In this document: positions 1-8,198 of the stretch, one piece after another
Layout: each line of letters starts with the position of its first letter
Position numbering within the stretch: the stretch's first letter is position 1
Source of the DNA: Halogeometricum sp. S1BR25-6
GTDB taxonomy: Archaea; Halobacteriota; Halobacteria; Halobacteriales; Haloferacaceae
DNA length: 64,000 bases
Direction: 5' to 3'
Assembly (NCBI RefSeq): GCF_031624495.1
Contig: NZ_JAMQOP010000002.1
Coordinates: 558,001-622,000, forward strand
Program-made: the position numbers and the translations under genes
The notes under the pieces: model-generated
Seen by the model: the letters and a program-made list of their open reading frames with translations, nothing else
What the model was told of the DNA's origin: nothing
Databases searched by the model: none

Positions 1-651
1 GACGGCGAACTCAGCGACCTCTCCCGGGAGGCCAAACCCAAGCAGGTGGTCGAGAACTACCTCCGCCTGGTCGAGCGGTTCGTCAAACGGGACGTGCCGC
101 TCTGCGGGTTCGTGAAGAACCCCGCGTCGAAACATCTCGTGAACGCCGTGCGAGAGAGGGGGATGGAGGCACCGTGGACCGACGACACCGCCTTCTTCAC
201 CCGACTGCTCGAACGCCGCGCCGTCGGCAACCGGGGCACCGAGGGGCGGGAGACGGGCGAACTGACGTTCACCAACTGGTTCGTCTCGCGGGGCGGATGC
301 GACCGCACGTTCGCCGCCGGCGGGGACGCGTTCGGACTGGAGCGGAACCTCGACGCCGACCTGTACGAGGTGGCGTTCTTCGTCATCTACGACCCGCGGA
401 CGGACGTGCTCTACCGCGTCGAAGCGCCCGTCGCGTTCGCGCGCGACGAGGACGTGCGCCGCCGCCTCACGACGCAGATGCTGGCGGGCGTCGCCGCGAA
501 CCGCGGGCCGCCGGACGCCGTCGCCAAGGCGGACGAACTGGCGCGGATCAGCGCGCGCGAGAAGGTGGCGCTCAGACGGAAACTGGAGGAGAACCTCGAC
601 TCCGACGCGGTGCGGCAGTACGACGACCTGCGGTGGGCGCCCGGGGAGTGA
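1..651 (+). CDS. nurA: NurA-family 5'-3' nuclease, 5'-truncated by window edge
   Basis: The reading frame is open from base 1, so only the C-terminal 216 residues are in view. The segment matches the C-terminal half of NurA nucleases, which work with the HerA translocase to resect DNA double-strand ends. Visible features are the acidic composition, the stretch RDVPLCGFVKNPASK (a NurA-like core strand and loop) and a helical tail. herA lies about 0.5 kb downstream on the same strand, which is the main support, but a minus-strand gene intervenes, so the two are probably separate transcripts here. The catalytic N-terminal acidic residues are outside the window. Confidence 0.75.
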   Translation, partial: DGELSDLSREAKPKQVVENYLRLVERFVKRDVPLCGFVKNPASKHLVNAVRERGMEAPWTDDTAFFTRLLERRAVGNRGTEGRETGELTFTNWFVSRGGCDRTFAAGGDAFGLERNLDADLYEVAFFVIYDPRTDVLYRVEAPVAFARDEDVRRRLTTQMLAGVAANRGPPDAVAKADELARISAREKVALRRKLEENLDSDAVRQYDDLRWAPGE

Positions 652-687
652 CGGGGCGACGGGAGCGGACCGAACGGGTCCCCGTGG

Positions 688-1029
688 TCAGGCCGCGCCG
701 GGTTCGCTCTTGACGACTTCGATGCGCACGTCGTCGGCGGCGACGCCGACGCGTGCGAACTGCGTCCTGACGTGCTCTTTGGCCGCCGCGAGGGCTTGGT
801 CGCGCGTGTCGAACCCCCGGGGCATCGGCGAGTCGAACGCGACGTTGATGGTCCGACCGTCTATCGTCGTCTCCGACCCGCCGCTCTCGACCTCGTAGAA
901 CTCGTCGCAGACCCAGACGTACGGCGCGTCCTCGTCGGGCGCCCCCTTGTACGACGGCGCGTCCTCGCCGCGCTCGAATATCGTGCCCGTGAGGGTCGTG
1001 CCGCCGCCGTGACCGCGAACCAGAAGCAT
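688..1029 (-). CDS. Conserved haloarchaeal protein between nurA and herA, function unknown
   Basis: A 113-residue acidic soluble protein starting MLLVRGHGGG. I prefer the ATG at 1029 over the longer frame to 1083 because the extra 18 residues are basic and unlike a haloarchaeal N terminus. It contains WVCDEFYEVESGG and a C-terminal alpha/beta segment (TRDQALAAAKEHVRTQF) that reads like a small ferredoxin-like fold; this is inference. I recall a small DUF7113-type family in this position beside herA, but cannot confirm the family name. It is convergent with nurA (37 bp between stops) and divergent from herA (90 bp between starts). Confidence 0.7.
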   Translation of the reverse strand: MLLVRGHGGGTTLTGTIFERGEDAPSYKGAPDEDAPYVWVCDEFYEVESGGSETTIDGRTINVAFDSPMPRGFDTRDQALAAAKEHVRTQFARVGVAADDVRIEVVKSEPGAA

Positions 1030-1088
1030 ATCCTTGCGATACGACCCCGGGCGTGAAAAGACGCGCGGGAGGTTCGGAGCCACGGGTC

Positions 1089-1095
1089 TTTTTAA
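1089..1095 (+). promoter_or_regulatory. TATA-like box of herA
   Basis: TTTTTAA in an otherwise GC-rich divergent gap, about 28 nt upstream of the ATG at 1120; the spacing fits leaderless haloarchaeal transcription. Confidence 0.5.
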
Positions 1096-1119
1096 CCACA
1101 GCCTACCGTGTCGGAGAAC

Positions 1120-2988
1120 ATGTCCGACCTCGGCGACTTCACCGACTTCGAGTCCGGGTCCGACCGTGACTCGTCGTCACAGACGGCTGACGCGTCCGAC
1201 GCCGAACGGGGGGAGAACGGGGAATCCGAGGGCGCGGCGGCCGCGTCCGCGGACGCCGGGTCCGACGCGGCGGACGGGGGGGTCGCCTTCGAGCGGTTCG
1301 ACGTGGCGCCCGCGGGCGAGGACCGCGGCATCGGCGCCGTCTCGGTTTCGCAGGGGCTCCGCGTCGCCGAGGACGGCGACGACACCGCCCTCCGCGCGTT
1401 CGTCACGACGGGCAACCGCGACGACGTGCGCCTCGGCAAGTACCTCCTCGTCCCCTACCCCGACGACGAACTGCTGTTCTGCCGCATCACCGCCCTGGAG
1501 TACGCCCAGGAGTTCCGAACCGACGACGCCACGGAGATTCACGCCCGGCGCGCGATGCGCCGACAGGAGTTCGAAGAGCGCGACTACAAGTTCGTGGCGT
1601 CGCTGGACCCCGTGGCGGTCCTCTTCGAACAAGGGGACGAACTCAAGCGCCGGATGGTCGACCGAGTCCCGAAACCGGGCGCCGTCGTCGCCGAGGCGAC
1701 GGACCCCGAACAGATCAAGACGGGACTGAAGATTCCGGCCGAGGGAGTCTTCTTGGGTCACCTCTCGGTCGGCGGCGAGAAGGTGCGAACGGCGGCGGAA
1801 CCGCCGACCATCGACTACCGCCTCAAGGACGACTACGCCGACGGCGACCCTCTCGTCTTCCGACACACCCTCGTCGCCGGCGGCACCGGGTCGGGGAAGA
1901 CGCACGCCTCGAAGAACCTTCTCCGGCAACTGCTCGATTCGGACCGGACCTACGAGATGGACGACGGGCGCGACGCTCAGATGGCTGTTGTGCAGTTCGA
2001 CCCGCAGGACGAGTACGCTCAGATGCACGACGACAACCCCGAGATGACTGACTCGGTCGCCCGGCGGTACGAACGCGAGGGCGTCGCGCACGGCGGTCAC
2101 GACGACACGGTCTGTCTCGTGCCGAAGGAGGACGGCGTGCCGTACGGCGGCGACAACCACCGCGCCGAACAGGTCGAGTTCACCATCCCGTTCTCGATGG
2201 CGCGCGACCGACCGTGGCTGGTCGCCGGCAGCAGCCTCAACGAAAACCAGTTCCCGGCGCTGAAAGAGCTGCTGCGGCGGTTCTTCCGGGAGTACGGAAA
2301 CGAGGGGACGTACGAGGAGTTCCTGACGTTCCTCGACGACCCGGCGCTGAAAGAGGAACTGCACGAGGCGGGACGCGTCCACGAGGCGACGTACGACGCC
2401 GTGAAACGCCGCGTCCGCGGCGTCCCGAACGGCGTGTTCGACCAGTCGGCCCGCCCCATCACCGAGTTGGACCACCAACTCGTCCGACCGGGCGGTCTGA
2501 CGGTGATTCCGACCTACCACCTCTCGACGAGTCGCGCGAAGGAGATGTTCGTCCTCGCGGTGTCGAGCATGCTCATCGACGACAAACTGTCGAACGCCCC
2601 CCGGTCTGAGAGAATCAAAGAGACGCCCCTCGTTCTCGGGATGGACGAGGCGCACAACTTCCTCGCGGACGCCGACAACGTCCAAGCGAGAAAGGTCGTC
2701 TCGAAATTCACCGAGGCGGCCAAGCAGGGTCGAAAGGAGCGACTCGGCCTCTTTCTCATCACGCAGGACCCGCAGGACGTGGCCGAACCGGTGTTCAAGC
2801 AGGTGAACACGAAACTGGTCTTGAACCTCGGCGACGAGGACGCCATCAAGAGCGTCAACATCCCGCCGAATCTCGAGGACAAGGTGCCGTACATGGAGAA
2901 AGGACAGATGGTGGTTTACTCGCCGGACAACTCCGAACCCGTCGAACTCGTCGGTCTCTCGACGTGCGTGACGAGACACGGCGAGTGA
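1120..2988 (+). CDS. herA: HerA-type ATP-dependent DNA helicase/translocase
   Basis: HerA is the hexameric translocase that partners NurA in double-strand break end resection. From the ATG at 1120 the protein has 622 residues: a very acidic disordered N terminus (about 1-55), a HAS-barrel-like region (about 55-200) and the DUF87 RecA-like core. Walker A is GGTGSGKT (about 254-261) and Walker B ends in DEAH (about 509-512); ITQDPQDV and TKLVLNLGDEDAI follow, typical of the FtsK/HerA fold. A TATA-like TTTTTAA at 1089-1095 sits about 28 nt before this ATG, favouring a leaderless start there over the GTG at 1108. Confidence 0.9.
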   Translation: MSDLGDFTDFESGSDRDSSSQTADASDAERGENGESEGAAAASADAGSDAADGGVAFERFDVAPAGEDRGIGAVSVSQGLRVAEDGDDTALRAFVTTGNRDDVRLGKYLLVPYPDDELLFCRITALEYAQEFRTDDATEIHARRAMRRQEFEERDYKFVASLDPVAVLFEQGDELKRRMVDRVPKPGAVVAEATDPEQIKTGLKIPAEGVFLGHLSVGGEKVRTAAEPPTIDYRLKDDYADGDPLVFRHTLVAGGTGSGKTHASKNLLRQLLDSDRTYEMDDGRDAQMAVVQFDPQDEYAQMHDDNPEMTDSVARRYEREGVAHGGHDDTVCLVPKEDGVPYGGDNHRAEQVEFTIPFSMARDRPWLVAGSSLNENQFPALKELLRRFFREYGNEGTYEEFLTFLDDPALKEELHEAGRVHEATYDAVKRRVRGVPNGVFDQSARPITELDHQLVRPGGLTVIPTYHLSTSRAKEMFVLAVSSMLIDDKLSNAPRSERIKETPLVLGMDEAHNFLADADNVQARKVVSKFTEAAKQGRKERLGLFLITQDPQDVAEPVFKQVNTKLVLNLGDEDAIKSVNIPPNLEDKVPYMEKGQMVVYSPDNSEPVELVGLSTCVTRHGE

Positions 2989-3023
2989 GCGGCGCGGGAG
3001 CGGAGCTTTTTGTCGATTGGTAA

Positions 3024-3038
3024 CATACTAGAAGTATG
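3024..3038. promoter_or_regulatory. Perfect palindrome over the start of the universal stress gene
   Basis: CATACT-AGA-AGTATG, 6-bp arms with a 3-nt spacer. The right arm contains the ATG at 3036. With a TATA-like CTTTTTG about 25 nt upstream it covers the predicted transcription start, the right place for a repressor operator. Confidence 0.5.
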
Positions 3039-3500
3039 ATTCGACACCTACTCATCCCGGTCGACGGGTCGCCGCAGTCCGTCGAAGCGCTCCGGTTCGC
3101 CGCCTCGGAGTGGGGGGACGCCCGCGTCACTCTGTTGCACGTCATCGACCCCGTGAACGGTTCGCGCGCGAGCGCGGTTCCTTCGGGGTCCGAAGAGTGG
3201 TACGACGACGCTCGGGAACGGGCCGAGTCGCTGCTCGAGGAGGCGCGGACGGTGCTTCCCGCCGATGCGACCGTCGAGACGAGAATCGAGGTCGGTCGTC
3301 CCGCGGCGACCATCCTCGACGTGGCGCGGGAGGGGGCGGTGGACCACGTCGTTCTCGGCAGTCACAGCCGCGAGGGCATCTCGCGCATCCTCCTCGGCAG
3401 CGTCGCGGAGGCCGTCGCGCGGCGCTCGCCCGTTCCCGTGACCGTCGCGCGGACGTCGATGGACGACGCCGAACGAGCGGACGGAGTGTCGTCGGCGTAA
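3036..3500 (+). CDS. Universal stress protein (UspA family)
   Basis: A single Usp domain of 154 residues starting MIRHLLIPVDGSPQS, the classic first strand and loop. The nucleotide-binding signature GSHSREGISRILLGSVAEAV (about residues 108-127) matches the G-2x-G-9x-G(S/T) pattern of ATP-binding Usp proteins, so this member probably binds ATP. It stands alone 48 bp after herA. Its start codon overlaps a perfect palindrome (3024-3038) and a T-rich TATA-like box (about 3007-3012) lies 25-30 nt upstream, so it is probably a separately regulated leaderless transcript. Confidence 0.9.
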   Translation: MIRHLLIPVDGSPQSVEALRFAASEWGDARVTLLHVIDPVNGSRASAVPSGSEEWYDDARERAESLLEEARTVLPADATVETRIEVGRPAATILDVAREGAVDHVVLGSHSREGISRILLGSVAEAVARRSPVPVTVARTSMDDAERADGVSSA

Positions 3501-3602
3501 CCGGGTTACGCGCCGCCCACGAGAGGTGCGAGCACGGGGTCGGTGCCGGAGGGCACCGCCGGTGTCGCCCGCCCTTTTCGTCTCGCGAAGAGAGTACTCG
3601 GT

Positions 3603-4295
3603 GTGGAGTACTCCGAAGTCGTCACGTCCCGACGGTCCGTTCACCAGTACGCCGACGAGGACCTGTCTACCGAAGTCGTCGAATCGATATTCGAACGCGT
3701 CCGTCACGCTCCGTCGAGCTACAACCTCCAGCCGTGGGAGTTCCTCGTCCTCACCGAGGACGAGAACCGAGAAGCGCTCCGGGAGGCGGCCAACGGGCAG
3801 GAACACGTCACCGACGCCCCCGTCGCCGTCGTCGTCCTCGGGAACAAAGACCCGGCGGCGCACGCCGAGGCCGTCTTCGACGACTGGGTGGCGAAGGGCT
3901 ACCTCCCGAACAACGACGCACGCGACGCCGTCATGGAGAACGTCGCTGCGATGTCCGAACTGCCCGAAGAGGAGCGGCGGGTCTGGACGGTCCGCTCGAC
4001 CACCATCGCCGCCACGGAACTGATGAACGCCGCGTGGGACGAAGGGGTCGCTACCTGCCCGCTCGGCGGATTCGACGCCGACGCTGTCGTCGAGGCGTTC
4101 GATATCGACGGCGACCAGTACGAACCCGTGATGCTCGTCACCATGGGCTACTCTGCCGACGGGGCGGCCGACGTGGACCGAGAGCGCAAGTACCGCCGCT
4201 CGGTGGACGAAATCGTCCACTACGACGAGTTCGACCCCGTCACGTCGACCGAACTCCCCGATGCGGCCGCCGAAGCGCCCGCTTCCGACGACTGA
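3603..4295 (+). CDS. Nitroreductase-family FMN oxidoreductase
   Basis: A 230-residue protein in the NADPH:FMN nitroreductase fold. From the GTG at 3603 it begins VEYSEVVTSRRSVHQYAD, in which the SRRSVHQY stretch is the FMN-phosphate-binding N terminus, followed by HAPSSYNLQPWEFLVLTED, the second canonical FMN-contact motif. The C-terminal MLVTMGYSADG segment corresponds to the (V)xxGY motif. The frame also extends to a GTG at 3543, but the family N terminus supports 3603. Likely a cytosolic reductase of quinones, nitro or enone compounds; the substrate cannot be read from sequence. It is monocistronic. Confidence 0.88.
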   Translation: MEYSEVVTSRRSVHQYADEDLSTEVVESIFERVRHAPSSYNLQPWEFLVLTEDENREALREAANGQEHVTDAPVAVVVLGNKDPAAHAEAVFDDWVAKGYLPNNDARDAVMENVAAMSELPEEERRVWTVRSTTIAATELMNAAWDEGVATCPLGGFDADAVVEAFDIDGDQYEPVMLVTMGYSADGAADVDRERKYRRSVDEIVHYDEFDPVTSTELPDAAAEAPASDD

Positions 4296-4434
4296 CCGAC
4301 GTCGATTCGCCGTTCCATCACTGTTTTCGGGTCGCCGATCGACCGGGTTCGACCGTACTCGTCGAGTCGAGCGGCGAGACACAAACTTCATCTGATAATT
4401 CACTATCTAAAGAATTTAACTTCGCAACTACAGA

Positions 4435-4476
4435 ACATTCAATAAATAGAGAATGTGCCCGAAAATCTTATTTAAT
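4435..4476 (+). promoter_or_regulatory. Promoter with inverted repeat upstream of small regulator unit
   Basis: An AT-rich island (about 4385-4495) in GC-rich DNA. It contains the inverted repeat ACATTC-N10-GAATGT (4435-4456) followed by a TATA-like TTATTTAAT (4468-4476). The TATA centre is 25 nt before an ATG at 4497, so transcription should begin at that codon. The repeat lies just upstream of the TATA/BRE, a position used by activators or repressors. Confidence 0.5.
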
Positions 4477-4496
4477 GATACGCTAAACGTAGGGCG

Positions 4497-4652
4497 ATGC
4501 CAGAAATCGCGGAGAATCGAACTGGGGGAGCAGTTAGGCGTCGCCGGGGGGCGACTCGCCTGTTTTCGGGCCGCACCGTGGGACCGTGCGGGTCGGAGAA
4601 AAACGAAGGAGCGAACGCGCTCGATACCGTCGTCAGGGGGGAGACCCGATGA
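4497..4652 (+). CDS. Short leaderless ORF (51 codons) coupled to winged-helix gene
   Basis: ATG at 4497 lies 25 nt after a good TATA-like box and opens a 51-codon frame (MPEIAENRTGGAVRRRRGAT...) whose TGA overlaps the downstream regulator's ATG in the sequence ATGA. The peptide is Arg-rich, not acidic as expected of a haloarchaeal protein, so it may act by coupling translation and not as a product. A plain 5' untranslated leader is the alternative. Confidence 0.4.
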   Translation: MPEIAENRTGGAVRRRRGATRLFSGRTVGPCGSEKNEGANALDTVVRGETR

Positions 4653-4933
4653 GCGTCAGCAAGAGCAGGTGGGACGACGTCGGCTACATCATCAGCTCGC
4701 GGTACAGAATTCTCGTCCTCAAACGGCTCATTGAGGGGCCGGCGACGCCGTCGCTCATCGCGGCCGACTCGGGGAGTTCTATCACGCACGTCTCGCGCGC
4801 GCTGCAACAGCTTCGCGAGCAGTCGCACGTGACGCTCTTGGTGTCCGAGGACCGCAAGAAGGGCCGCGTCTACGGAATCACGGACGAGGGGCGGTCCGTG
4901 TGGGAGATGCTCGACACGAAGGACCTCGTGTAA
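4649..4933 (+). CDS. Small winged-helix transcriptional regulator
   Basis: A 94-residue protein starting MSVSKSRWDDVGYIISSRYR. The pattern SSRYRILVLKRLIEGPATPS followed by SSITHVSRALQQL (recognition helix) and a wing with KGRVYGITDEG is a stand-alone MarR/ArsR-like winged helix of the kind common in haloarchaea. There is no sensor domain. Its ATG overlaps the stop of a 51-codon upstream ORF, and an inverted repeat sits upstream of the shared promoter, so autoregulation is possible. A T6 run 15 nt after the stop looks like a terminator. The target genes are not known. Confidence 0.8.
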   Translation: MSVSKSRWDDVGYIISSRYRILVLKRLIEGPATPSLIAADSGSSITHVSRALQQLREQSHVTLLVSEDRKKGRVYGITDEGRSVWEMLDTKDLV

Positions 4934-4947
4934 CGGCCGGTACCACC

Positions 4948-4953
4948 TTTTTT
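4948..4953 (+). terminator. T-run terminator after winged-helix gene
   Basis: TTTTTT shortly after the stop codon, in GC-rich context; haloarchaeal transcripts commonly end at such T tracts without a strong hairpin. Confidence 0.4.
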
Positions 4954-5034
4954 CGCGGTGCGATCTGACGCTCGTTCGACCGAACGCTTCTGAGCCGCGG
5001 GACGGGGTCGGCGGCACCGCCGACTGTTTCAGCG

Positions 5035-5057
5035 GGCGTTAATGGGGCATTAACGCC
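5035..5057. repeat. Perfect 10-bp-arm inverted repeat in intergenic region
   Basis: GGCGTTAATG-GGG-CATTAACGCC, arms perfectly complementary with a 3-nt spacer. It lies about 100 bp after the winged-helix gene and 310 bp before the next ORF. There is no adjacent T-run, so it looks more like a protein-binding site than a terminator. Confidence 0.6.
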
Positions 5058-5370
5058 GGGTTTCGAGCGTCTGGCGGGTTGGACCCGGAGCGGGTTCGGA
5101 AGGTCGTATCACGACGGACAGGCGCGCGAACGGGGACGAAGAGGCTCTCGAAGACGCTCGCCTCTCTCGCCTCTCGGAGGTTCTTCCGGTGTGGGACGCG
5201 GTTGGGAAGGGACCGAGCGGAGGTGGTACTCCGAGGCGACGGCCTCCGACTCGGTCTCGCAGTCCGAGACCGACCTCGAATCGGGCGGCGGCGGAGCGAT
5301 GAGGTGAAGCCGCGGTTTCGCGCCCGTTCCGCGGCGGATAACAAAGCATCGATTGGACGACTAGCGACCA

Positions 5371-5448
5371 ATGGACCGAACCTGTGCGGCCGCGTCGACC
5401 CGACAGACAGAGAACGACCCGACGAACCGGACGGGGGCGGAGAGATGA
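5371..5448 (+). CDS. Short upstream ORF (25 codons) overlapping FG-GAP gene start
   Basis: ATG at 5371 (MDRTCAAASTRQTEND...) runs to a TGA that overlaps the ATG at 5445 as ATGA. A weak TATA-like element lies about 29 nt before it. Same arrangement as at 4497, with weaker promoter support. Confidence 0.3.
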   Translation: MDRTCAAASTRQTENDPTNRTGAER

Positions 5449-6662
5449 GCGACGAGGCCTCTCCGGCCGCCGGCGGCGGGGCGGCGACGGGCGAACTCGC
5501 CGAACCGGGGACGAGCGACACGGAGTTCCGATTCCGACACGAGACCATCGACGCGAACCCGCCGAGCGGTCGCCTGTTCATCTGCCACCCGACGGACCTG
5601 ACGGGCGACGGCCATCCCGACCTCATCGTCGGCGGCATGGGGTCGACGGACGTCTCGACGTTCGTTCCGGGCCTGACGGTCGAACGCTCATCCATCCCGG
5701 GGTACTTCTTCAAGCGTCTCGAAACGGACCTGTTCTGGTACGAGAACTCGACGTGGGAGCGCCACGACATGACCGACGACGACGAACTCCGACTGCTGGG
5801 GAGCACGCTGGTCGATTTCGACGGCGACGGCTCCGAGGACATCGTCGTCGGGCAGGGTCTCGGCTTCGGCGACATCTACTGGTTCGAACGGCCCGCGGAC
5901 CCCCGAAAAGAGTGGACAAAGCGGCTCCTCCGGAGCGACTTCGAGAAGTACCACGACCTCGCCTTCGGCGACGTCGACAACGACGGAAAACCCGAACTGG
6001 TCGGCGTCTCCCAGGAGAGCGAGACGCTGTTCTACTACGACGTCCCCGAGGACCCCCGGCGGACGCCGTGGCCCGCGGAGACGAAGCACGTCATCGAATC
6101 GGGGGTCGACCTCGAAGGCCTCTGCATCGTCGACCTCGACGGCGACGGAGAGAACGAACTCATCGCCGGCACGCACGTCTACCGGCAGACCGATACCGGA
6201 GACTGGGAGCGCGAGACGGTCGTCTCCGGGTGGGACTGGACGCGCGTGGCCGTCGCGGACCTCGACGGCGACGGCGAACTGGAGGTCGTGTTCACGGAGG
6301 GTGACTCACCCCTCCTCGGCAACCATCCGGGGCGCGTCGCGTGGTTCGACCCGCCGAACTGGGAACAGCACACGCTCAGGGACGACATGTACTGCCCGCA
6401 CTCGCTGCAGATTGCGGACTTCACCGGGAACGGTCTGCCCGATATCTACGTCTCGGAGATGGGACTCGGCGTGAACGAGGACCCCCAACACCTCATCTTC
6501 GAGAACCTCGGCGACGGAACGTTCGAGGAGCACGTCATCGCCACCGGCGTCGAGACGCACGAAGCGAAAGTTGTCGACATGACGGGCGACGGGCGACTCG
6601 ACATCGTAGGTAAGTCCTACGAACCGAACGCCCACGTCGACATCTGGTACAACGAATCCTGA
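5445..6662 (+). CDS. FG-GAP/VCBS repeat beta-propeller protein
   Basis: A 405-residue protein built from about seven repeats carrying calcium-loop motifs of the DxDGDG type: DLTGDGHPDLIVGG, DFDGDGSEDIVVG, DVDNDGKPELVG, DLDGDGENELIAG, DLDGDGELEVVF, DFTGNGLPDIYV, DMTGDGRLDIVG. This predicts a seven-bladed calcium-binding propeller of the FG-GAP/VCBS class. I chose the ATG at 5445 because upstream in-frame sequence is basic and non-family-like. No signal peptide is visible, so it is either cytoplasmic or exported by an unrecognised route. It is followed 170 bp later by a sugar-type dehydrogenase; a role in carbohydrate recognition is only inferred. Confidence 0.82.
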   Translation: MSDEASPAAGGGAATGELAEPGTSDTEFRFRHETIDANPPSGRLFICHPTDLTGDGHPDLIVGGMGSTDVSTFVPGLTVERSSIPGYFFKRLETDLFWYENSTWERHDMTDDDELRLLGSTLVDFDGDGSEDIVVGQGLGFGDIYWFERPADPRKEWTKRLLRSDFEKYHDLAFGDVDNDGKPELVGVSQESETLFYYDVPEDPRRTPWPAETKHVIESGVDLEGLCIVDLDGDGENELIAGTHVYRQTDTGDWERETVVSGWDWTRVAVADLDGDGELEVVFTEGDSPLLGNHPGRVAWFDPPNWEQHTLRDDMYCPHSLQIADFTGNGLPDIYVSEMGLGVNEDPQHLIFENLGDGTFEEHVIATGVETHEAKVVDMTGDGRLDIVGKSYEPNAHVDIWYNES

Positions 6663-6834
6663 GCGAACCCGACGCACCGCGGGGCCGACCGAATCGATTG
6701 GCTTGGTCGACTCGGACGACTCGGGCGACCCGCCGCTGATTCTACGAGACGACCCGAGTAGGGGCCGCCGTCCTTCGAAGCGTGGGCGGTTATATCGCTA
6801 CTACTGATACGTCGAGGACACCACGTCCGTGACG

Positions 6835-7983
6835 ATGACGTACGACGTAGCCATCGTCGGCACCGGTCCCGACCCCGAGGACCCGGACACCGACGGCTTC
6901 GCGATGGGGTATCGACACGCATCCGCCTACGACCGACTCGACGACTGTCGACTCGCCGCCTGCGTGGACATCATCCGACCGAACGCGGAGGCGTTCGCGG
7001 AGACGTGGGGTCTCGCGGAGAGCGCCGTCTACGAGGACGTCGAACAGATGCTCCAAGAGGTACGGCCGGACGTCGTGAGCGTCACGGTACCGCCGTCGGT
7101 CCACGCCGACGTGGTCCTCGCGTGCGCCGAGAGCGACTCCGTACAAGCGATACACTGCGAGAAGCCGATGGCGAAGACCTGGGACGACGCGAAGCGGATG
7201 GTCGCCGCCTGCGAGGAGGCGGGCGTCCGACTCACGTTCAACCACCAGCGTCGGTTCGGCCGCCCGTTCCGGGAGGCCAAGCGGTTGCTCGACGACGGCG
7301 CCGTCGGGTCGCTCGAACGGGTCGAGATAGGCGGACCGAACCTCTACGACTTCGGGACCCACCTGTTCGACCTCTGCGGCTACTACACCGACCAGTCCCC
7401 GCCCGAATGGGTTCTCTGCGGCGTCGACTACGGTGAGGAGAACGTTCAGTTCGGCGCGCACAACGAGAACAACGCGATAGCCCAGTGGGGTCACGAGAAC
7501 GGCGTCGTCGGCATCGCCTCGACGGGCGACTACAGCGTCGTCCCCGCCCAGATGCGCCTCGTCGGCGACGACGGCCTTATCGACATCTGTACCGAAGACG
7601 GTCCACCGCTTCGGTACCGGAACGGGTCGACGAACGGGTGGAAATCCGTCGACACCGGCCGCGACGGCGCCCACGGACCGACCGACTCGCTCCCGCAGGT
7701 CGCCGCGCGGAAGGTCGCCGCTCGGCTTCCGTTCGTCTCCGAGGACCGATTCCGGACACCGACGTACATCGAACGAGCCATCGAAGAGGTCGTGACCGCG
7801 CTCGTCGAAGACCGCCCCTCGGAGCTCTCGGGCGAGAACGCCCTCCAGTCCACGGAGCTCATCTTCGGCGCCTGGGAGTCCGCACGGCGTCGAGAGCGGG
7901 TCGCCTTCCCCCTCGAAGTCGACGGAAACGCGCTCGAAGAGATGGTCGAATCGAACGAACTACTCGCGTCCGACGACGCGTAA
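6835..7983 (+). CDS. Gfo/Idh/MocA-family NAD(P)-dependent sugar oxidoreductase
   Basis: 382 residues (GTG at 6829 would add two). The N-terminal Rossmann fold opens with VAIVGTGPDPEDPDTDGFAM, in which the glycine loop carries an acidic insertion before the helix. The family signature CEKPMAKT (Glu-Lys-Pro of the catalytic loop) follows, then FNHQRRFGRPFREAK and the C-terminal alpha/beta domain. These enzymes oxidise or reduce sugars and inositols, often for nucleotide-sugar or polysaccharide metabolism. A TATA-like TTATAT (about 6790-6795) is upstream. A T6 run at 8097-8102 may be the terminator. Confidence 0.87.
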   Translation: MTYDVAIVGTGPDPEDPDTDGFAMGYRHASAYDRLDDCRLAACVDIIRPNAEAFAETWGLAESAVYEDVEQMLQEVRPDVVSVTVPPSVHADVVLACAESDSVQAIHCEKPMAKTWDDAKRMVAACEEAGVRLTFNHQRRFGRPFREAKRLLDDGAVGSLERVEIGGPNLYDFGTHLFDLCGYYTDQSPPEWVLCGVDYGEENVQFGAHNENNAIAQWGHENGVVGIASTGDYSVVPAQMRLVGDDGLIDICTEDGPPLRYRNGSTNGWKSVDTGRDGAHGPTDSLPQVAARKVAARLPFVSEDRFRTPTYIERAIEEVVTALVEDRPSELSGENALQSTELIFGAWESARRRERVAFPLEVDGNALEEMVESNELLASDDA

Positions 7984-8096
7984 TCACGCGGCGTCACAGC
8001 CCGAAAACGGTCGCTTCGGTCGGTCGCCGCTCGTCTCGATTCCGCCTTCGCGCGCGCGACCACCGGAACCGCCCTGACCGAGGACTCTTCTGGTAC

Positions 8097-8102
8097 TTTT
8101 TT
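8097..8102 (+). terminator. T-run, possible terminator after oxidoreductase
   Basis: TTTTTT 114 nt downstream of the oxidoreductase stop, immediately followed by GTAACTAA (8104-8111). Confidence 0.3.
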
Positions 8103-8198
8103 GGTAACTAACCGCCGGTATCTGGTCAGGAGATACCTACTGTTCGCTGCTAAGTATGCAAAAGCGATAATTAAGGTATTCTTGTATTTCTTCCCAGG

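Larger units (their letters stand above)
4934..5370. other. Intergenic stretch without a gene
   Basis: Apart from the T6 run and the 23-bp inverted repeat I see nothing coding. Open frames here are GC-rich shadows with basic composition. A weak TATA-like GATAACAAA occurs at 5337-5345. Confidence 0.5.

Noticed and set aside
1177-2979. Long minus-strand ORF of 600 codons opposite herA
   Set aside because: A shadow frame of a GC-rich gene: His/Val/Arg-rich composition, no motifs, and HerA is clear on the other strand. Similar shadows opposite other genes (for example 16866-18173, 18186-20117, 41575-44355, 46467-48776) were rejected for the same reason.
5445-6662. DxDGDG motifs of the FG-GAP protein as dockerins
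   Set aside because: The loops are spread through the whole protein, about 40-60 residues apart with D-x-V/L hydrophobic strands between, the propeller pattern, and no paired helix follows them.
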